Under the pieces are notes generated by a model. That model saw only the letters and a program-made list of their open reading frames with translations. It made no database searches and was not told where the DNA came from. Of a stretch of 64,000 bases of DNA, positions 1 through 12,500 are shown piece after piece; position 1 is the stretch's first letter; every line of letters starts with the position of its first letter. The position numbers and the translations under genes were made by a program. Origin of the DNA: Ailanthus altissimus (taxonomy: Eukaryota > Streptophyta > Magnoliopsida > Sapindales > Simaroubaceae); NCBI GenBank assembly GCA_946807835.1, contig OX327686.1, positions 10,168,001 through 10,232,000 on the forward strand, given 5' to 3'.

Positions 1-545
1 AAAGTAGAGAAACATACATTTATGTATATTGAATGCCTTTGATTAGATCGAAATATTTTATACATAAGCAGTATATTCATATATTATTTAAAGGAGAATG
101 TGATTCTCACTCAACATTGTCCACCGGATACTCCTCAACACTAAGGTATCTTGGAGTTGAAAAATCAGACTTTATTAGATAAGGTCCAATTGATGTTGAG
201 CTTTACTGATCTTCTAGAATATCTATGAGATTATGCTCCAAGAATTTGCTACTCATTTATTGAACGTAATTCCACTGAAATCCGTTCCTTCTACTCTATA
301 TGAGATATAAACTAAAAGGGAATCGAGTCTTAAATATGTTAATGCTTGGGGTTGTTCTATTTGCATAAGATTTATGCAATAGGATAAACTTGCACTCTAA
401 GGGTATAAGTATCAATTAATTGGGTATTTCATGTCTTCGATGAGATACTAGTTCTATGATCTAGAAGAATGAAATATGTTTGTTGCTTGTGATCCCACTT
501 TCCTAGAGAAAGAGTTTCTCATGGATCGTGAAAATTGTAGGACTA
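1..545 (+). pseudogene. Ty1/Copia integrase fragment (same family as the Copia element at 30-41 kb)
   Basis: Translated in shifting frames, this stretch gives the end of a Copia integrase core and the region after it. Recognisable pieces are LKEN-ILTQ, then TLLDKVQLMLSFTDLLEYL near 155-225, and later GYKYQLIGY and FLEKEFLMDR near 395-530. The same order of motifs occurs on the minus strand at 35400-36150, so both belong to one Copia family. Stops and frameshifts interrupt it throughout. At about 545 it changes abruptly into the interior of an LTR, so the reverse transcriptase and RNase H that should follow are missing. It is a remnant that runs off the left edge of the window. Confidence 0.8.
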
Positions 546-2420
546 GATACTGAACAAACTTATGAGGATGCCAATAGACATTCTATGAAGCCGTCAATAA
601 TGAGTCCTCTCGAGTTGCGTAGTATACGTGGTCCTTTAACCTGAGCATTATGGTGGGTTTGTGAGTGATTCACTATACTTTAATTTCACAGATGTCAAAG
701 ACCTTTCATGATCTGACCGCTATGTGTCGCTGGGTATGGTTCAATACTCATGGAGTCTGGTATGCATAGATATGAGATCCGTCAGCTTATATAGATGAGT
801 TGTATATCATGATGCTTCGAGAATGTATTTCAAAAAATCTTGTGGCCACAAGTTTATAACCTAGGAAAACAGCTTTCAAACAATATCGTAAAGGAGTTTA
901 GAGATATTGTTTATTAATAAGTACACGGTTGAGCATATAAGAATTTGACGGTATTAATCTATATTTTACTTTTTCAGGATATAGGTGATAAAAAGACCAT
1001 ACGTATGCGTTTTGACCTCAGCTTGTATGGTCTAATGTGCTGATTTATAATATTTGTGATGTGTGCGTAGGGCATTAATCATAAACTCATAGAATAGTTT
1101 CATTTGACGAATCGGGTGTGAACCTAGATAATTCTACAATATGAAGTGTACTTATGCATTGGGGCAGTGTATCGGATTGTATTGTTCAATCCAGTAAATT
1201 CTAACAATACCTTATATTTGTTTCAGGATCCTTTGAGATGTGCGCGTGTCAAAACTTAAGTATTAAATATATTAGTTAGTTAATAATTATTATTAACTAA
1301 TTAAATATTAACACGTATTACATTATGAGTTATGTATTGTTTATTTAAGGGAATTATTAAAATACCCTTATTTATAGGATAAGTAATTAAATATTAAATA
1401 AATCAAAATTATTTTTATTATTTAATATTATAAAAGTCAAACAATAAGAAAACTTAATTGTTAAGTTTATTACATGACTTATAAAAGTAGTTTTATTTTA
1501 TTTTAAAAATAAATTAAAATTTTATAAAGGAGTTTAAATGAAATTGTTCAAGGATTAATTTAGATAATAACCAACCAATTTCACTTGGCTATGAAGTATA
1601 CATATGGCCGGCCATTAACCTTTTGTTTGGAAGAAGACATTTGTTTATTTTGCATTTTATAATCATTCCTTAATTGTTAAGGAAATGAGATTTTTTATCA
1701 TATATCATTTTTTATTTAGCTAAATGATCTACATAAAGGGCCGGCCATCATGTAAAAGGATAGCGCTTGAAAAATTCAATTGTTGATTTTTTGAACAAAA
1801 ATTCTTATAGGTAGGTTCGGCTTATGGAGAGAAATGATGGAGCAAAAATGTTTTGTTCTGTTATTTTTTTTTTTCAAATGTTGAACAAAAACAATTATCT
1901 TCTTCTCTTTCTATAATGTACAGCCACCAAAAGGGTGATAAAAAAAATTATTTTATTTATATAAGAGTTATATTAAGAAAAATAATTTGTATTATTTTAA
2001 AATATATATTTATAGTTTAAGTATTAGATTATAGAGATTAAGAGTTATTATTAGGTTTAAATGTTAGATCGATGCTAAAATTAAGACTGTTATTTTAGTG
2101 ACTTAAGTCTACCCCGTTAAGTTTTAAAATTGTCAACGGGTCCATTTCGGATAATACTCCAATTAATCTGTTCTAAAGGCTTGCAAAGTGATTATTCTCA
2201 ATCATTAATACTAATATGATTAATATCTATTTAATTTAATTTTATTAATGTAATAAAATATAAAATTTATTGTATTCATTATTTTAGAAAATTAGATTTC
2301 TAATTTTCACTGCACTTATATTAGGTATGAGATACATGTATGTGTATTTATAAATTACGTACACGTACCCACATGCATACACACACCCAATATAATATAA
2401 TTTTAAACCACACCCAACAA
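546..2420 (+). repeat. Truncated copy 1 of the large Copia LTR (plus orientation)
   Basis: This segment matches, in the same orientation, the solo LTR at 56165-58300 (compare 546-1265 with about 56690-57430). It matches in reverse the LTRs at 3981-6476, 30480-33630, 38745-41014 and 41389-44009. Its first few hundred bases, which should begin TGTTRGG, are missing. Landmarks are the conserved hairpin at 878-912, an ATGGCCGGCCAT-like palindrome near 1600, and the run toward the 3' end near 2100-2300 that resembles the LTRs at 30.7 kb and 38.9 kb. The right end is approximate. Confidence 0.7.
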
Positions 2421-2429
2421 TATGCACTC

Positions 2430-3975
2430 AGATCAACATTTTAGAGAAACAACATTTGGAGATGAACTGCAAACCCCTCTAAGTACCTCGAAAAGCACCT
2501 AGAAACAAATTAGAACTCCTGAATAAAAACTTGAAGAGTACCAATTACTAAAGATAAGCTACGAAAAACTGTCAAGCCACTAATAAGGTATGCTCATGCA
2601 AACTTAATTGTTCATACCTTTAATGTAACCTATACTATTGAATATGATGAGTCTAAGGCATATAAAAAGGCTATGAGAAGTATTAACATTGAGATGTTGC
2701 AACATACTATAGAAGAAGAGATTAGTTCTATAAGGAAGAATAAGATATGGAAGTTAGTGGCTAGACCTAAGAGTAAAATATTAGTTAGGTGTAAGTGGGT
2801 TTACAAAGTCAAGAATAAGGTCCTTAGTGTAAAGCTTATAAAGTATAAGGTTAGGTTAGTTGTATAAGACTTCACTTAGAGTGAAATGATTGATTTTTAT
2901 GAGATTTTCTCTCTTGTAGTCAAACACTCATTGATTAGGATCTTACTGGCTATGTGTGTCAATTTAAAGTATATTTAGAGCAAATGAATGTTAAAATTGC
3001 ATTTCATCATAGAGAATTAGAATAAATGATATACATGTTACAACCGTATAGTTTTGAGGAACCTAAAAAAAGGATCATGCTTGCTTGTTAAAGAACTGTT
3101 TATATGGACTAAAACAGTCTTCGAGGCAGTGGTATAAAATATTTGATGATTCCATGCTTTAGTGTGGCTTTACTAAAAGTAAATATGATGGATGTGTATA
3201 CTTTAAAACATTGAGAGATAGTTTACATATGTATCTGTTGCTTAATGTTGATTATATGTTAATTACAGGTCAAGATAAATGGAAAATATTAAAGTTAAAA
3301 GCTTAATTGAATAGTTAGTTTGAAATGAAAACTTGGGATCAACCAAGAAGATTTTGGGTATGGATATTATTAAGGACAAAGGTGATGTTATATTCTTGTC
3401 TCAGTAGAAGTATGTATTAAAGGTTCTCAATAGATTTGGAATGTTTGATCAAAGGCTATATCGACTCCATTGGCTATACATTTCAAATTGTCAACAACAT
3501 AGTCACCAGAAACTAAAGAAGAGAAACTAGAAATGCATAAGGTATTGTATATGAGCACTATAGGGTATATCATGTATGCGATAGAATGCATGAGGCTTGA
3601 TATAGCTTAAGTAATGAGTGTGATGAGTAAATATACGTCTAATCTTGGCAATGAACATTTGCTTACCGTTAAGTGGATTATAAAGCACTTGAAAAGAATG
3701 TCAGAATATGGTCTGCTATACAAAAGAGGTGAGTATAAATGATAGTGTAGGGGTATGTAGACTTAGATTTTGCAGGTGACCTTGATAGAAGGAGATCATT
3801 AACTAAGTTTATATTCACACTGTTTAAATATAGTATGTATTGAAAGTTAATTTTGCAGCAGCATATGGTGGCAATATCAACTATAGAGGTTAAGTATATA
3901 GCTGTTATAGAAACTATTAAGGAAGCCATATAGTTGAAGGGTGTATGTTCAAAGCCAGTAGCAACGGAAAAAGTG
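2430..3975 (+). pseudogene. Second Copia element: reverse transcriptase and RNase H remnant
   Basis: Near 2640-2870 the plus strand encodes a typical Copia RT start (YDESKAYKKAM, then IWKLV, then RCKWVYKVK). It is followed in broken frames by the rest of RT and by early RNase H. Later pieces include the segment near 3550-3700 that reads YMSTIGYIMYAIECMRLDIA and TVKWIIKHLKR. Multiple stops and frameshifts make it non-functional. The RNase H is cut at 3975-3980 by the solo LTR at 3981-6476 and resumes at 6482, which reads YMHCDSQNAMHLSKDQ in frame. The 2430-2640 portion is too decayed to assign. Confidence 0.8.
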
Positions 3976-3980
3976 AAAGC

Positions 3981-6476
3981 GGTGAGTGTGATTATCCTAT
4001 GGTGCATACATGTGGGATTGTTTTCATCATTATAAAATATGCATCATATACATATTTTTATGCAGCGAAAATCAGGAAATCTAATTTCTTAAATGATAAA
4101 CACATAAATTTTCATATTATCTCATAATTGAAATTACAAGGGTTTGATGAGAATTACTTTAGCAAACCTTTAGTCTTTGTGTTGTTGGAGTCCTACCTTA
4201 AAAATGTCTATTCTGAATTTTAACTCCCAACTTGGTGGGCTTGGGAAGTCTAAAATAGTAACTTTGATTCCAACAAGAGGTTCAACACTTGAACCTAGTT
4301 TAACTCTTAAACTAAAATGCTTAACTCTTAAACTAAAATGCTTAACTCTTAAGCTTGTTATGGTTACTACAAAGGTATCAATGTTGTTTGCTTTGTTTCA
4401 ACACTTGAAACATAAAAACAATTATATTCTTTGCATGTTATATGGCCGGATCACTTAGAGAGAAAATGGAAGAAGATAATCTTTTTCTTGAACCGTTTTC
4501 AACACTTGAAAAAGAACTTCACTCCCTCTTCTTTACTTGGCAGAAATCACCACCTCAAATGAGCAAGTTTTGCTATTTTATTTTGCTTCATTTCATTTTC
4601 CCTCTAACAAGCAAGTAATGGCCCACAATTATGGCAATACTTGCCATTTATTTTTGTTTAAAATTATTTACACTAAACATAATGAAAATAAAAGCAAAAG
4701 GAATGCACTTGGCCGACTATATAGAGCAAATTAGAACAAATTCACTTTTACACTTTTGGCCTACCATGCATGGTCTCTTATGATTTTGTTTTTGTAACAA
4801 TCGTTTACATTAAAAAATTGATAAAGTCTAAGTGTGTTGGCCGAATGTAAGCATCCAAGTGAAGAAACAATTCTTCATTTGCTTGTTTAACATACTTTGG
4901 TCCCACTAATTTCATTAACTATACATTCATGTTTCATCTCTTTATTTTAATCATATTAAAACAAATGAAACACATGCATAATGTAATAAACAATTTTTGT
5001 TTGACTTGATTAAAATAATAATATCAAATATCATTATAATTATTTTATTCAATAAATAATTTAATGAATAAAATAATGATTTTGCTTATCCAATAAGTAA
5101 GGTCATTTTGGTAATTTTTAAGTCAAACAATAATTGGTCTATAATGTGCCACATGTTATTATTCTATTGGTCAATAACTATTGTTAACTAATTGATGTAC
5201 TTAGCTTTTAAGTCTTGACACACACATATCCCGAGGAAAACTGAAGCAAATGTACGGTCTACTGGAATTTACTAGATTGAACTATTTAATTCGGTATCTA
5301 CCCCAGTGCATAATGAGTACACTTCATATTGCGGGATTCTCTAAGTCGACGCTCGATTTTTCAAACGAAACTATTTTGTGAGTGAGTGATTGACACCCTA
5401 CACACACGTCACGAATATTACAAATCAACGCAGTAGATCATACAAGTTAAGGTCATCGCGCATACGTATAATCCTTCTACCATTTATATCCTGGAAGAGC
5501 AGGGATATAAAACAACACAGTCAAATCCTCACTCACTCATCTGTAAACTTATCTTTAGACACATATCTCGATAAACAATATACACAAACACCTTTGTGAT
5601 ATTGTTTAACCCTGTGAAAAACTATTTTCTCGGGTTTATTGCTTATGCCTATAAGTCTTTCTTAGATACATTTTTGGAGCATCCGAATATACAACCCACC
5701 CATGTAAGTTAACAGATCCCATATCTGCGAACACTAGACTCTATGAGCATCGGACCATACCCAATGACATATAGCGATCAGACCATAAAAGGTCTTTGAC
5801 ATATGTAGAACCAAAGCATGGTGGATCACTCACAAGTCCACCATGGCAATTAGGTCAAAGAACCACGTAAACTACTTACCTCGAGATGACCTATCATTAA
5901 CGGTTTCATGGGATGTCTATTGGGGGTCCTTGTTGAGCCTGTTCAGTATTCAATCTTCATTGAATACCTATATGCCATACAAGCTTCCGGTAAGTCCATG
6001 GTTAGCTAAGAATAACCATCTAGATATGGTCATACACTGATCAATAATAAAGAGTTTTACTAATAGACCCGCATCGGTGAATGAGATCAGGAACACCGTG
6101 TTTGAGATTACACGTGCATAATAACATTTCTTAGCACCTATGGCAACTCCTTGCAATTATGTTATTACTGACGTACTCTTGGGTTTATGTCCTATTATAG
6201 ATAAGGTCCTAACTCTTAGATTTTGCTGACTTTTATAACCTACTAACTCTTAATAGTGCTAACTGTTAGTAATTCTCAACGTTGCTAACTCTTAGCGCTG
6301 GTCTAAACTCCTTTAGGCCAGATCTGAATTTTTTTAAACCATACAATGTCTATAGCATTACAAGCATTATACTATTTAATTAATGAAATTAGCGATTTAA
6401 TAAAATGTACTGTATAAATATTATAAAATAAAATATTCATACAAAATGGGATGACACGTAAGTACACATCCCAACA
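3981..6476 (-). mobile_element. Solo Copia LTR (copy 2) inserted in RNase H, with 5-bp target duplication
   Basis: A 2.5-kb LTR in reverse orientation. Its 5' end (TGTTGGGATGTGTACTTACG) is at 6476. The other end lies near 3981-3989. The five bases AAAGC occur at 3976-3980 and again at 6477-6481. Removing one copy plus the insert joins the flanking RNase H reading frame (VKA-YMHCDSQ), which is direct evidence for the boundaries. No internal Copia sequence is present, so this is a solo LTR left by LTR-LTR recombination. The inner terminus on the 3981 side reads CACTCACC rather than a clean CA, so the last two bases are uncertain. It contains the conserved hairpin at 5573-5607. Confidence 0.88.
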
Positions 6477-6680
6477 AAAGCTTATATGCATTGTGATAGT
6501 CAAAATGCCATGCATCTGAGCAAAGATCAAATATTTCATGAAAGATCAAAACACATTAATATGATGTTGCGTTTCATCAGAGATATTATACAAAGTGGTG
6601 AAGTTAGTCTAATGAAGATATCAACATTAGAAAATCTCCCAAATATGTTGACTAAATCTCCCAAATATGTTGACTAAACC
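6477..6680 (+). pseudogene. End of the second Copia element's RNase H
   Basis: Continues the RNase H split by the solo LTR. Residues HCDSQNAMHLSKDQIFHERS and KHINMMLRFIRDII are classic Copia RNase H C-terminal motifs. A 22-bp tandem duplication (TCTCCCAAATATGTTGACTAAA, copies at 6636 and 6658) lies in the final NMLTK motif and shifts the frame. This is another sign that the element is dead. Confidence 0.85.
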
Positions 6681-6849
6681 ACAATTAAGTTCAGTTTGTG
6701 CAAGAACTTAACTGGAATCATTATTATGTAAACAAGCGTGTGATATACAGAAGATGGATCTAAAGAGAGACTTTAAGAGATTTTGAATCAATGAATGGAT
6801 TATAAAAAATGGTTATAAGTCGAGCCATAAAAATGAGATGATACAGAGA

Positions 6850-7420
6850 CAAAAAGGAGGTTAAAAAAATTGAGAGAATTATCCAAGTGTAGGTTCTATA
6901 GTGTCGGCCACAATGCCAATGTCAAAACCTCTAACATTGCAGCACTGGCTAATTGAGCATTATAGTGCTGGATATAGAAACTTTAGCACTGCAACACTGG
7001 CTTATAGGCATTGCGGTGCCAATACTCAAAAATCCAGTGACGCAGCACTACGAGGAGAATGCCGTAACGCCAGTGGAGGTTCCATTCATCATTTTTTCTT
7101 TTTTAAAAGTTTGTAACTTCTTTTTCAAGTGTAACTTAAATAAGAGTTTGCCTATGACTTATAAGGCTATAAATAGACTCTTATTTTGGCTTGAGAAATA
7201 TCACCAAAAAAAAAAGCATTTATTATATTTTCAAGAGAGAGATCTTTTATGATTTATTGATTTAATAAAAGAGGCTAGGGACTTGATCCACTATAGATAT
7301 AAATAATTGTCAAACCACATAAATCTTGTGTTATGTGCTTTAATTTGTATTTTCTTTTTTTCAATGATCTTTTATGAATTCTGCATTCTCAATTATTTGA
7401 GTATAAAGAGTTCTAACAAA
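6850..7420 (+). repeat. Copia LTR (R-U5 type) with a GC-rich repeated core
   Basis: A purine-rich tract at 6850-6860 (AAAAAGGAGG) follows the RNase H remnant and could be its polypurine tract. 6900-7080 is GC-rich beside its neighbours and repeats short words such as GCAGCACTGGC and AATGCCG. 7250-7400 resembles the R-U5 end of the Copia LTR near 63050-63240, sharing AATAAAAGA, GATCC and the phrase CGAACCACATAAAT with small changes. Terminal boundaries are not certain. Confidence 0.6.
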
Positions 7421-7436
7421 TAATATCAGAGTTAAA
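7421..7436 (+). other. Primer-binding-site-like motif after the LTR
   Basis: TAATATCAGAGTTAAAG resembles the Copia primer-binding consensus TGGTATCAGAGC, which pairs with the 3' end of initiator methionine tRNA. A PBS after this LTR means the LTR could also be the 5' LTR of another, now deleted, Copia element. No gag follows. Confidence 0.45.
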
Positions 7437-7499
7437 GTTAAGATTGATACCTAAATAGTATCAAATTTAAGAGTCAAAGCTAATTTGTAACTTTGTTTT

Positions 7500-7720
7500 C
7501 ACTTTTCAAAATTCTTTACCTTTCGGTCTCTCTTATCAACTCTTAAGTCTCAAGCTTTTAGAATCTCTCATCAACTAATTCAACTCACAAGCGATCAAGC
7601 TCTCAATCTCTCTAATCTCATCAATTGATTCAATTCTCAAGCTCTCAAACTCAAGTCTCACCTTTATGTCTCAAGTAAAGACTCTCATCAACTCTCAAGC
7701 TCTTTGTCTTAAGTCACATT
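7500..7720. repeat. CT-rich imperfect repeats (CTCATCAACTCTCAAGCTCT-like)
   Basis: About seven degenerate, irregularly spaced versions of CTCATCAAC(T/C)...CTCAAGCTCTC lie one after another. The strand is strongly biased to C and T. It contains no convincing coding frame. Confidence 0.6.
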
Positions 7721-8005
7721 GGAAGTTAGACAGTTCATTACCTATTATCAATAAGGCTTTTTTGTCCTTTTTATTTTTTAGCTCAAACTCAAACTCTATT
7801 TCTCTTTCTGTGTGTCCGAAATTAATATTTTTGATGTGGAGTTCATTTTGACGATGAAAATGTAATGAGTTTTCGCAATCAATGCAGTAAATCTCTATTT
7901 TGGGGTTGTTTAGAAATTTTTGAATTAATTTGTAATTAAAAGGGGTTTGTTGAATTAAAGGGATTTGTAATTAAATTAATATTTTACTTATATTTTATAT
8001 TTTAA

Positions 8006-8145
8006 ATTGATGGTGTTTGATGAATGATGAGCATAACGAAATGACTTGTTGGCAGATTTTGCCAAATGATGGATTGATGGGATTTGATGAATGATGAGTA
8101 TAAGGAAATGATTTGTTGGCAGTTTTTTTCAAATGAGGAATTGAT
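8006..8145. repeat. Two tandem copies of a 67-bp unit
   Basis: The unit starts with ATTGATGG, then TTTGATGAATGATGAG, then GAAATGA(C/T)TTGTTGGCAG, and repeats with an exact 67-bp spacing (TTTGATGA at 8016 and 8083). The copies differ at several positions. Confidence 0.8.
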
Positions 8146-9561
8146 GGTGATTTTAATTCTGGTTGAATCAAATGATTATGTTTTTATTTATGAATGATGG
8201 AAGTAAATTTTTTTTAAATTAAATTTTCAGGTTAATATAATATAACGAATGAATAAGATTTTGTGTATGATGTGGGCTTAAATATAAAAATCCCTTAACT
8301 AAAAGGAGAAATAATAAATTAGAAGTGGAGACTGACAATCCGAGAACGAGAATGAGAATGGGTATTAAATTGAAATGTTAATCGGTGCATTTTATTTTAA
8401 TTTTGAGAGGAGGACCACCGTCCATGTGATCATGTTCATGCCCCCACCCTCAAAACCACCATCACCCATTTCCATTTCCATTACTGATTTGGTTTATATA
8501 CCATTCGTCCTTGCACCGACTATAAAATCTTTTACCAACTTTACTTTGCTTTCATCTAAATATTAGCCACTCACAACTTTATATTTATATATAAAAGATT
8601 ATGACTATTTACTCTTTCTTTTTTTTTTTTTTTTGATGTGGCCTTTGAAAGGAAAGTTTGACATGAAAGGGTTGAAGTGATTGTTGAAAGAAACCAAATT
8701 ACAAGAAAGATCTTCAAGTCCCTCCAAAAGAGAGTAGTTGGAGTTGGACAAGTTCGAGGTGGTGGTGATTTTCTTTTGTTCTTGCTCTTTTTAACTTTTT
8801 CTTTCTTCGATCTTTACATTAATATTAATATATTAAACTTTTCTGGAAAAGCACCCCAAGGGCATGATGAGAATCACGGAGTACCAATTCCAACATTCCC
8901 ATCCTGCCTGGTTCCATGAAAATGACTTTGTACAGGAGCCTTAGTTTTGAAATTTTAACTTTAATTGTGCTACTGTCATTATCACTTCACATTACATGAC
9001 TTGTACCACCACAGTTTTTCTTCAGAAAATCTGAAGATTGTTTCAACTAGAGATGGGATCAACTCCATGACAACCAAATCTTACCTATTTTAGAATACAA
9101 TCCATTGTACTAATGACAAACATCATACTTGAGTTCCGGCCAAACAAAACCTACTCTCCTGACATTTTACTCCTACACATATTGAGGACTTTCAATAAGA
9201 TTTGAAAGAATTGGGAGGAATAATTGTAGACAATGAACTAGATTATGATAGAAGAAGAGATGATTTTTTTCTCCTTTTTAAGTTCTTTCATCCAATACCC
9301 ACCGGGAAAGAATATGGATAAGAAAACAAATTCTGGGTTGTATTTCTTAGTTGATACAAAATAATAAATCATGTGGAAAAAACATTCTTCTTCCTTCAAC
9401 CGTGTGAAATAACAAATGAAAATCCAAGACTTTTTGCCTATGGGAATGAGTTATGCCAGCAGTTAACAAACGGGATGTTTCTTCAAGCTCAAGTGTCTAA
9501 AATCTGACCAACTTCTCCAAATTTTGAACATTCCTTTCTTCAGATGAATCGATCTTTATGG
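8146..9561. other. Intergenic region and probable 3' UTR of the G-alpha gene
   Basis: No gene is identified. 8580-8636 holds a TATA-like stretch (TATATTTATATATAAAAG) and a long T run. An 80-codon open frame at 8677-8919 (plus) has no recognised domain. Because the G-alpha gene is on the minus strand and ends at 9562, its 3' UTR must lie just below that point. I could not place its poly(A) site with confidence. Confidence 0.5.
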
Positions 9562-12500
9562 TCACAATAAACCTGCCTCAAAAAGATTTCTCCGTCTCAA
9601 AGTTTCATCTACTAGCTTGAATGTCTTTTTAACAAGCTTCTGATCAAGAGCAGTAGTTCTGTAGATTTTGAAGACTCGGTCCACGCGATCAGGGGCTGTG
9701 CTTTGAAAATACAACTCTTCAAATTTCTTCTTGACAAACCTGAGAGTTCAAAAAGTTGAGTAGTCATTCAATCTATGGGAAAAAAAACTAAATAATTTGT
9801 TCAAGACTCAAAACAACTAAAGAGACAGTGCTATACAACCACTGAATTGTCAGAAGAAATTAGTTAGGCACCCTTCCAGGCAGTTTTAAAACATTACAAA
9901 ATTGCAGAATTTATCAACACTATTCATTTTGGCCTGGCTCATTACTCCCACAATCTACAAATTGCAACCATGAAAAGAAAATAAGAAATGTCTTGATTAA
10001 AATCCATAGATGGTAAACAATAACTATAGATGGAAAATAATTTCGAGTGCCAGCTTAAAGCTAAAGTAACAGCATTGATCACAGAGTATGCTTCTATGTA
10101 TGTGTATACATTTAGGTTACCGCAGAAATGGGGCAAAGTTAAATTTCAGAAAAACTGCTTTAGTGCACAAAACTGCCCCTACAACATGAGAAAGGACTAG
10201 AAAGAGAAATCCTTACTCATACGCATGCTCAATCTCTTGTTTTCCCGTTGATGCTGGCTGGTAATCTTTGAACCACTCGCACACATGTAGTGGCACCTAT
10301 AGAATGTAGAACATTAGAAACCCATATAATACAAATTTTCTGCTTAAAAGGTAAATCAGTACTGCTCTGATCAGCACTTACCTTTAGAATCTTCTTCTCA
10401 AATATATCAAACTTGTTTAAAAACAGCATGAAGGAAGTTTTCTGCACAAAAAAATCTTAAAATAAATTCCAACTGTCTTGGCCGATACATGCCTGAACAA
10501 GCACACAAGCAAAAAAAATGCAGAAGTGGCATAAAAGGGAACCTCGAAACAAGGTTGCTTGAGGACCCAGTCAAAGAGTTCCTTCGTCTCCATCATGCGG
10601 TTCTTTTGTTCATCCTCAAAGAGTGTTTGATCATACCTGAAACAATGCAATTGTCAGATACAGATGTTACGATATAAGGCACTCGTTTTAGATCTTACAA
10701 AATGGATGAATCTAAACCTTCTAGGATTTCACCACAAAAGTTGTAACCATAATTTTATCGGCAAAGACATCAGTGGAACATTTTTATTGTCAACAGAACT
10801 CACTGCATTAATGGTTGCTATTCCAAAAAGTTTCTCTTTTATTACAATATGTCAATTGTAATCAAGAAATTATTTAAATATGTCAATACAATGTCAACAA
10901 ACCTTGAATTGCTGAAAAAGCATAGAAATTCCACCATTAATGTCCTTATGACATCTATTACTACGACATGGTCGAGTATCCCCAACTAAAGGAATAACTC
11001 ATTAAACAAGAAACAAGCTCAAATTTACAAGTCTACATGTAATTAAACTATAAATGGTAAAGCAATGACTTTCTTACTCGCTAATAGCAGCACAAAATAT
11101 TACAGCAGAAACTCCCTCAAATAAATGGATCCATTTCCTTCTCTCATTTCTCTGGCCTCCCACATCGAAGAGTCTATATACTTCACCACTTTTCTTATGT
11201 TCACCTACAGGGCTGCCAAATCATGGAAAAGAATTAGCCCCTAGTTGAAATATAAAGCAAAATACACGCAAACAGAATTTTAAATTGCTCAAAAATAATA
11301 CATTATGCAACACTCCACCATAAGTGCAAAGAAACATAAACATATTATTTTATACAACTTCAACAGGATATCCTTGTTTAGTTTAATCCAAATTTATAAC
11401 ATGTGGACATAGTTGGATGTTGAGAAAAAGAATAGGTAACAAATGCATGCAATTATGAGAAAAAGGAGGCAGTACTGAACAAAAAAAAAGGGTCATGTTA
11501 GATGGTCAGGTTATCTACTAAACTTAAACAAGATATTTACCTGAACTGGATCTCTACAACACCGGTTGTACGGACTCTTGCACATAGAACGTCCTCCTAC
11601 AGCACCACAATATGATGATAAATTGTCTGAGTGAATCATAAAATTCATAAAAGGCCTCAAGAAATAATCATATAGGGAGGGTAAAATGCAATGCACAAAG
11701 TTGTTTGATGCCACTTGTAAAATTAAGCAACATAACCTAAGTTGAAATTTCTTAAATACTATAAAAAAAAATGATCTTTCCCAGCTACCAACAAATTTGT
11801 CCCATTTAGTCTATGTTTAAAAGAAACACAGAGCTAGTGCAGAGTCTATGATTGTTAAGGCACAGATATATCCACATCTAAATGACGGGGAAAACCCCTG
11901 ACACCAAAATACACTAATTATGAAGTATAATGTATAAATTTGGGAAGCAAGAAATGCATATGCTCGAAAAAATATTTCTTACATAGGCCCTTGTTGTTGA
12001 GGAACAAGAGCAAATATAGCAGCACAAGCTAATTCAATAACATTTTGGAAAACAATGCAAATTAAAACTTGGTTAAGACCTCTACAGAACTGGTCAAGAT
12101 CTTAGAACTCAATCAACTTCATAGTAATACTGATGCACCAAGAAAATCTTTGCATTATAAGGATGATAAATTTTAAGAATCTGTGCAGGTCAGGATACTA
12201 TATGGATCATGATGTTTCTAACCATGCTCTATCATAAGTGCATTTCTTTCTGTAAAGGGAAAAGTATGCATATTAATGGACATCTTAGATACCTTTGTTG
12301 GAACATAATTTGCATCAGACAGTCTTTGTAAATTTTCCATGAAATAATGTGCACAGTCTGGAAGTTGGAGTTCGTTGCCACGAGCATAAGTTTCCTACAA
12401 GCATAGAACAAATTATGAGCTAGAATCTTAAAGATGTAACAAATATAATTTAAAGAAAGAAGCACCAATAATTGAAATATAGCAATGATATTGATGTGGC

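Noticed and set aside
8600..8935. Possible microRNA precursor near 8850-8935
   Set aside because: I could not find a convincing long hairpin or a known mature sequence.
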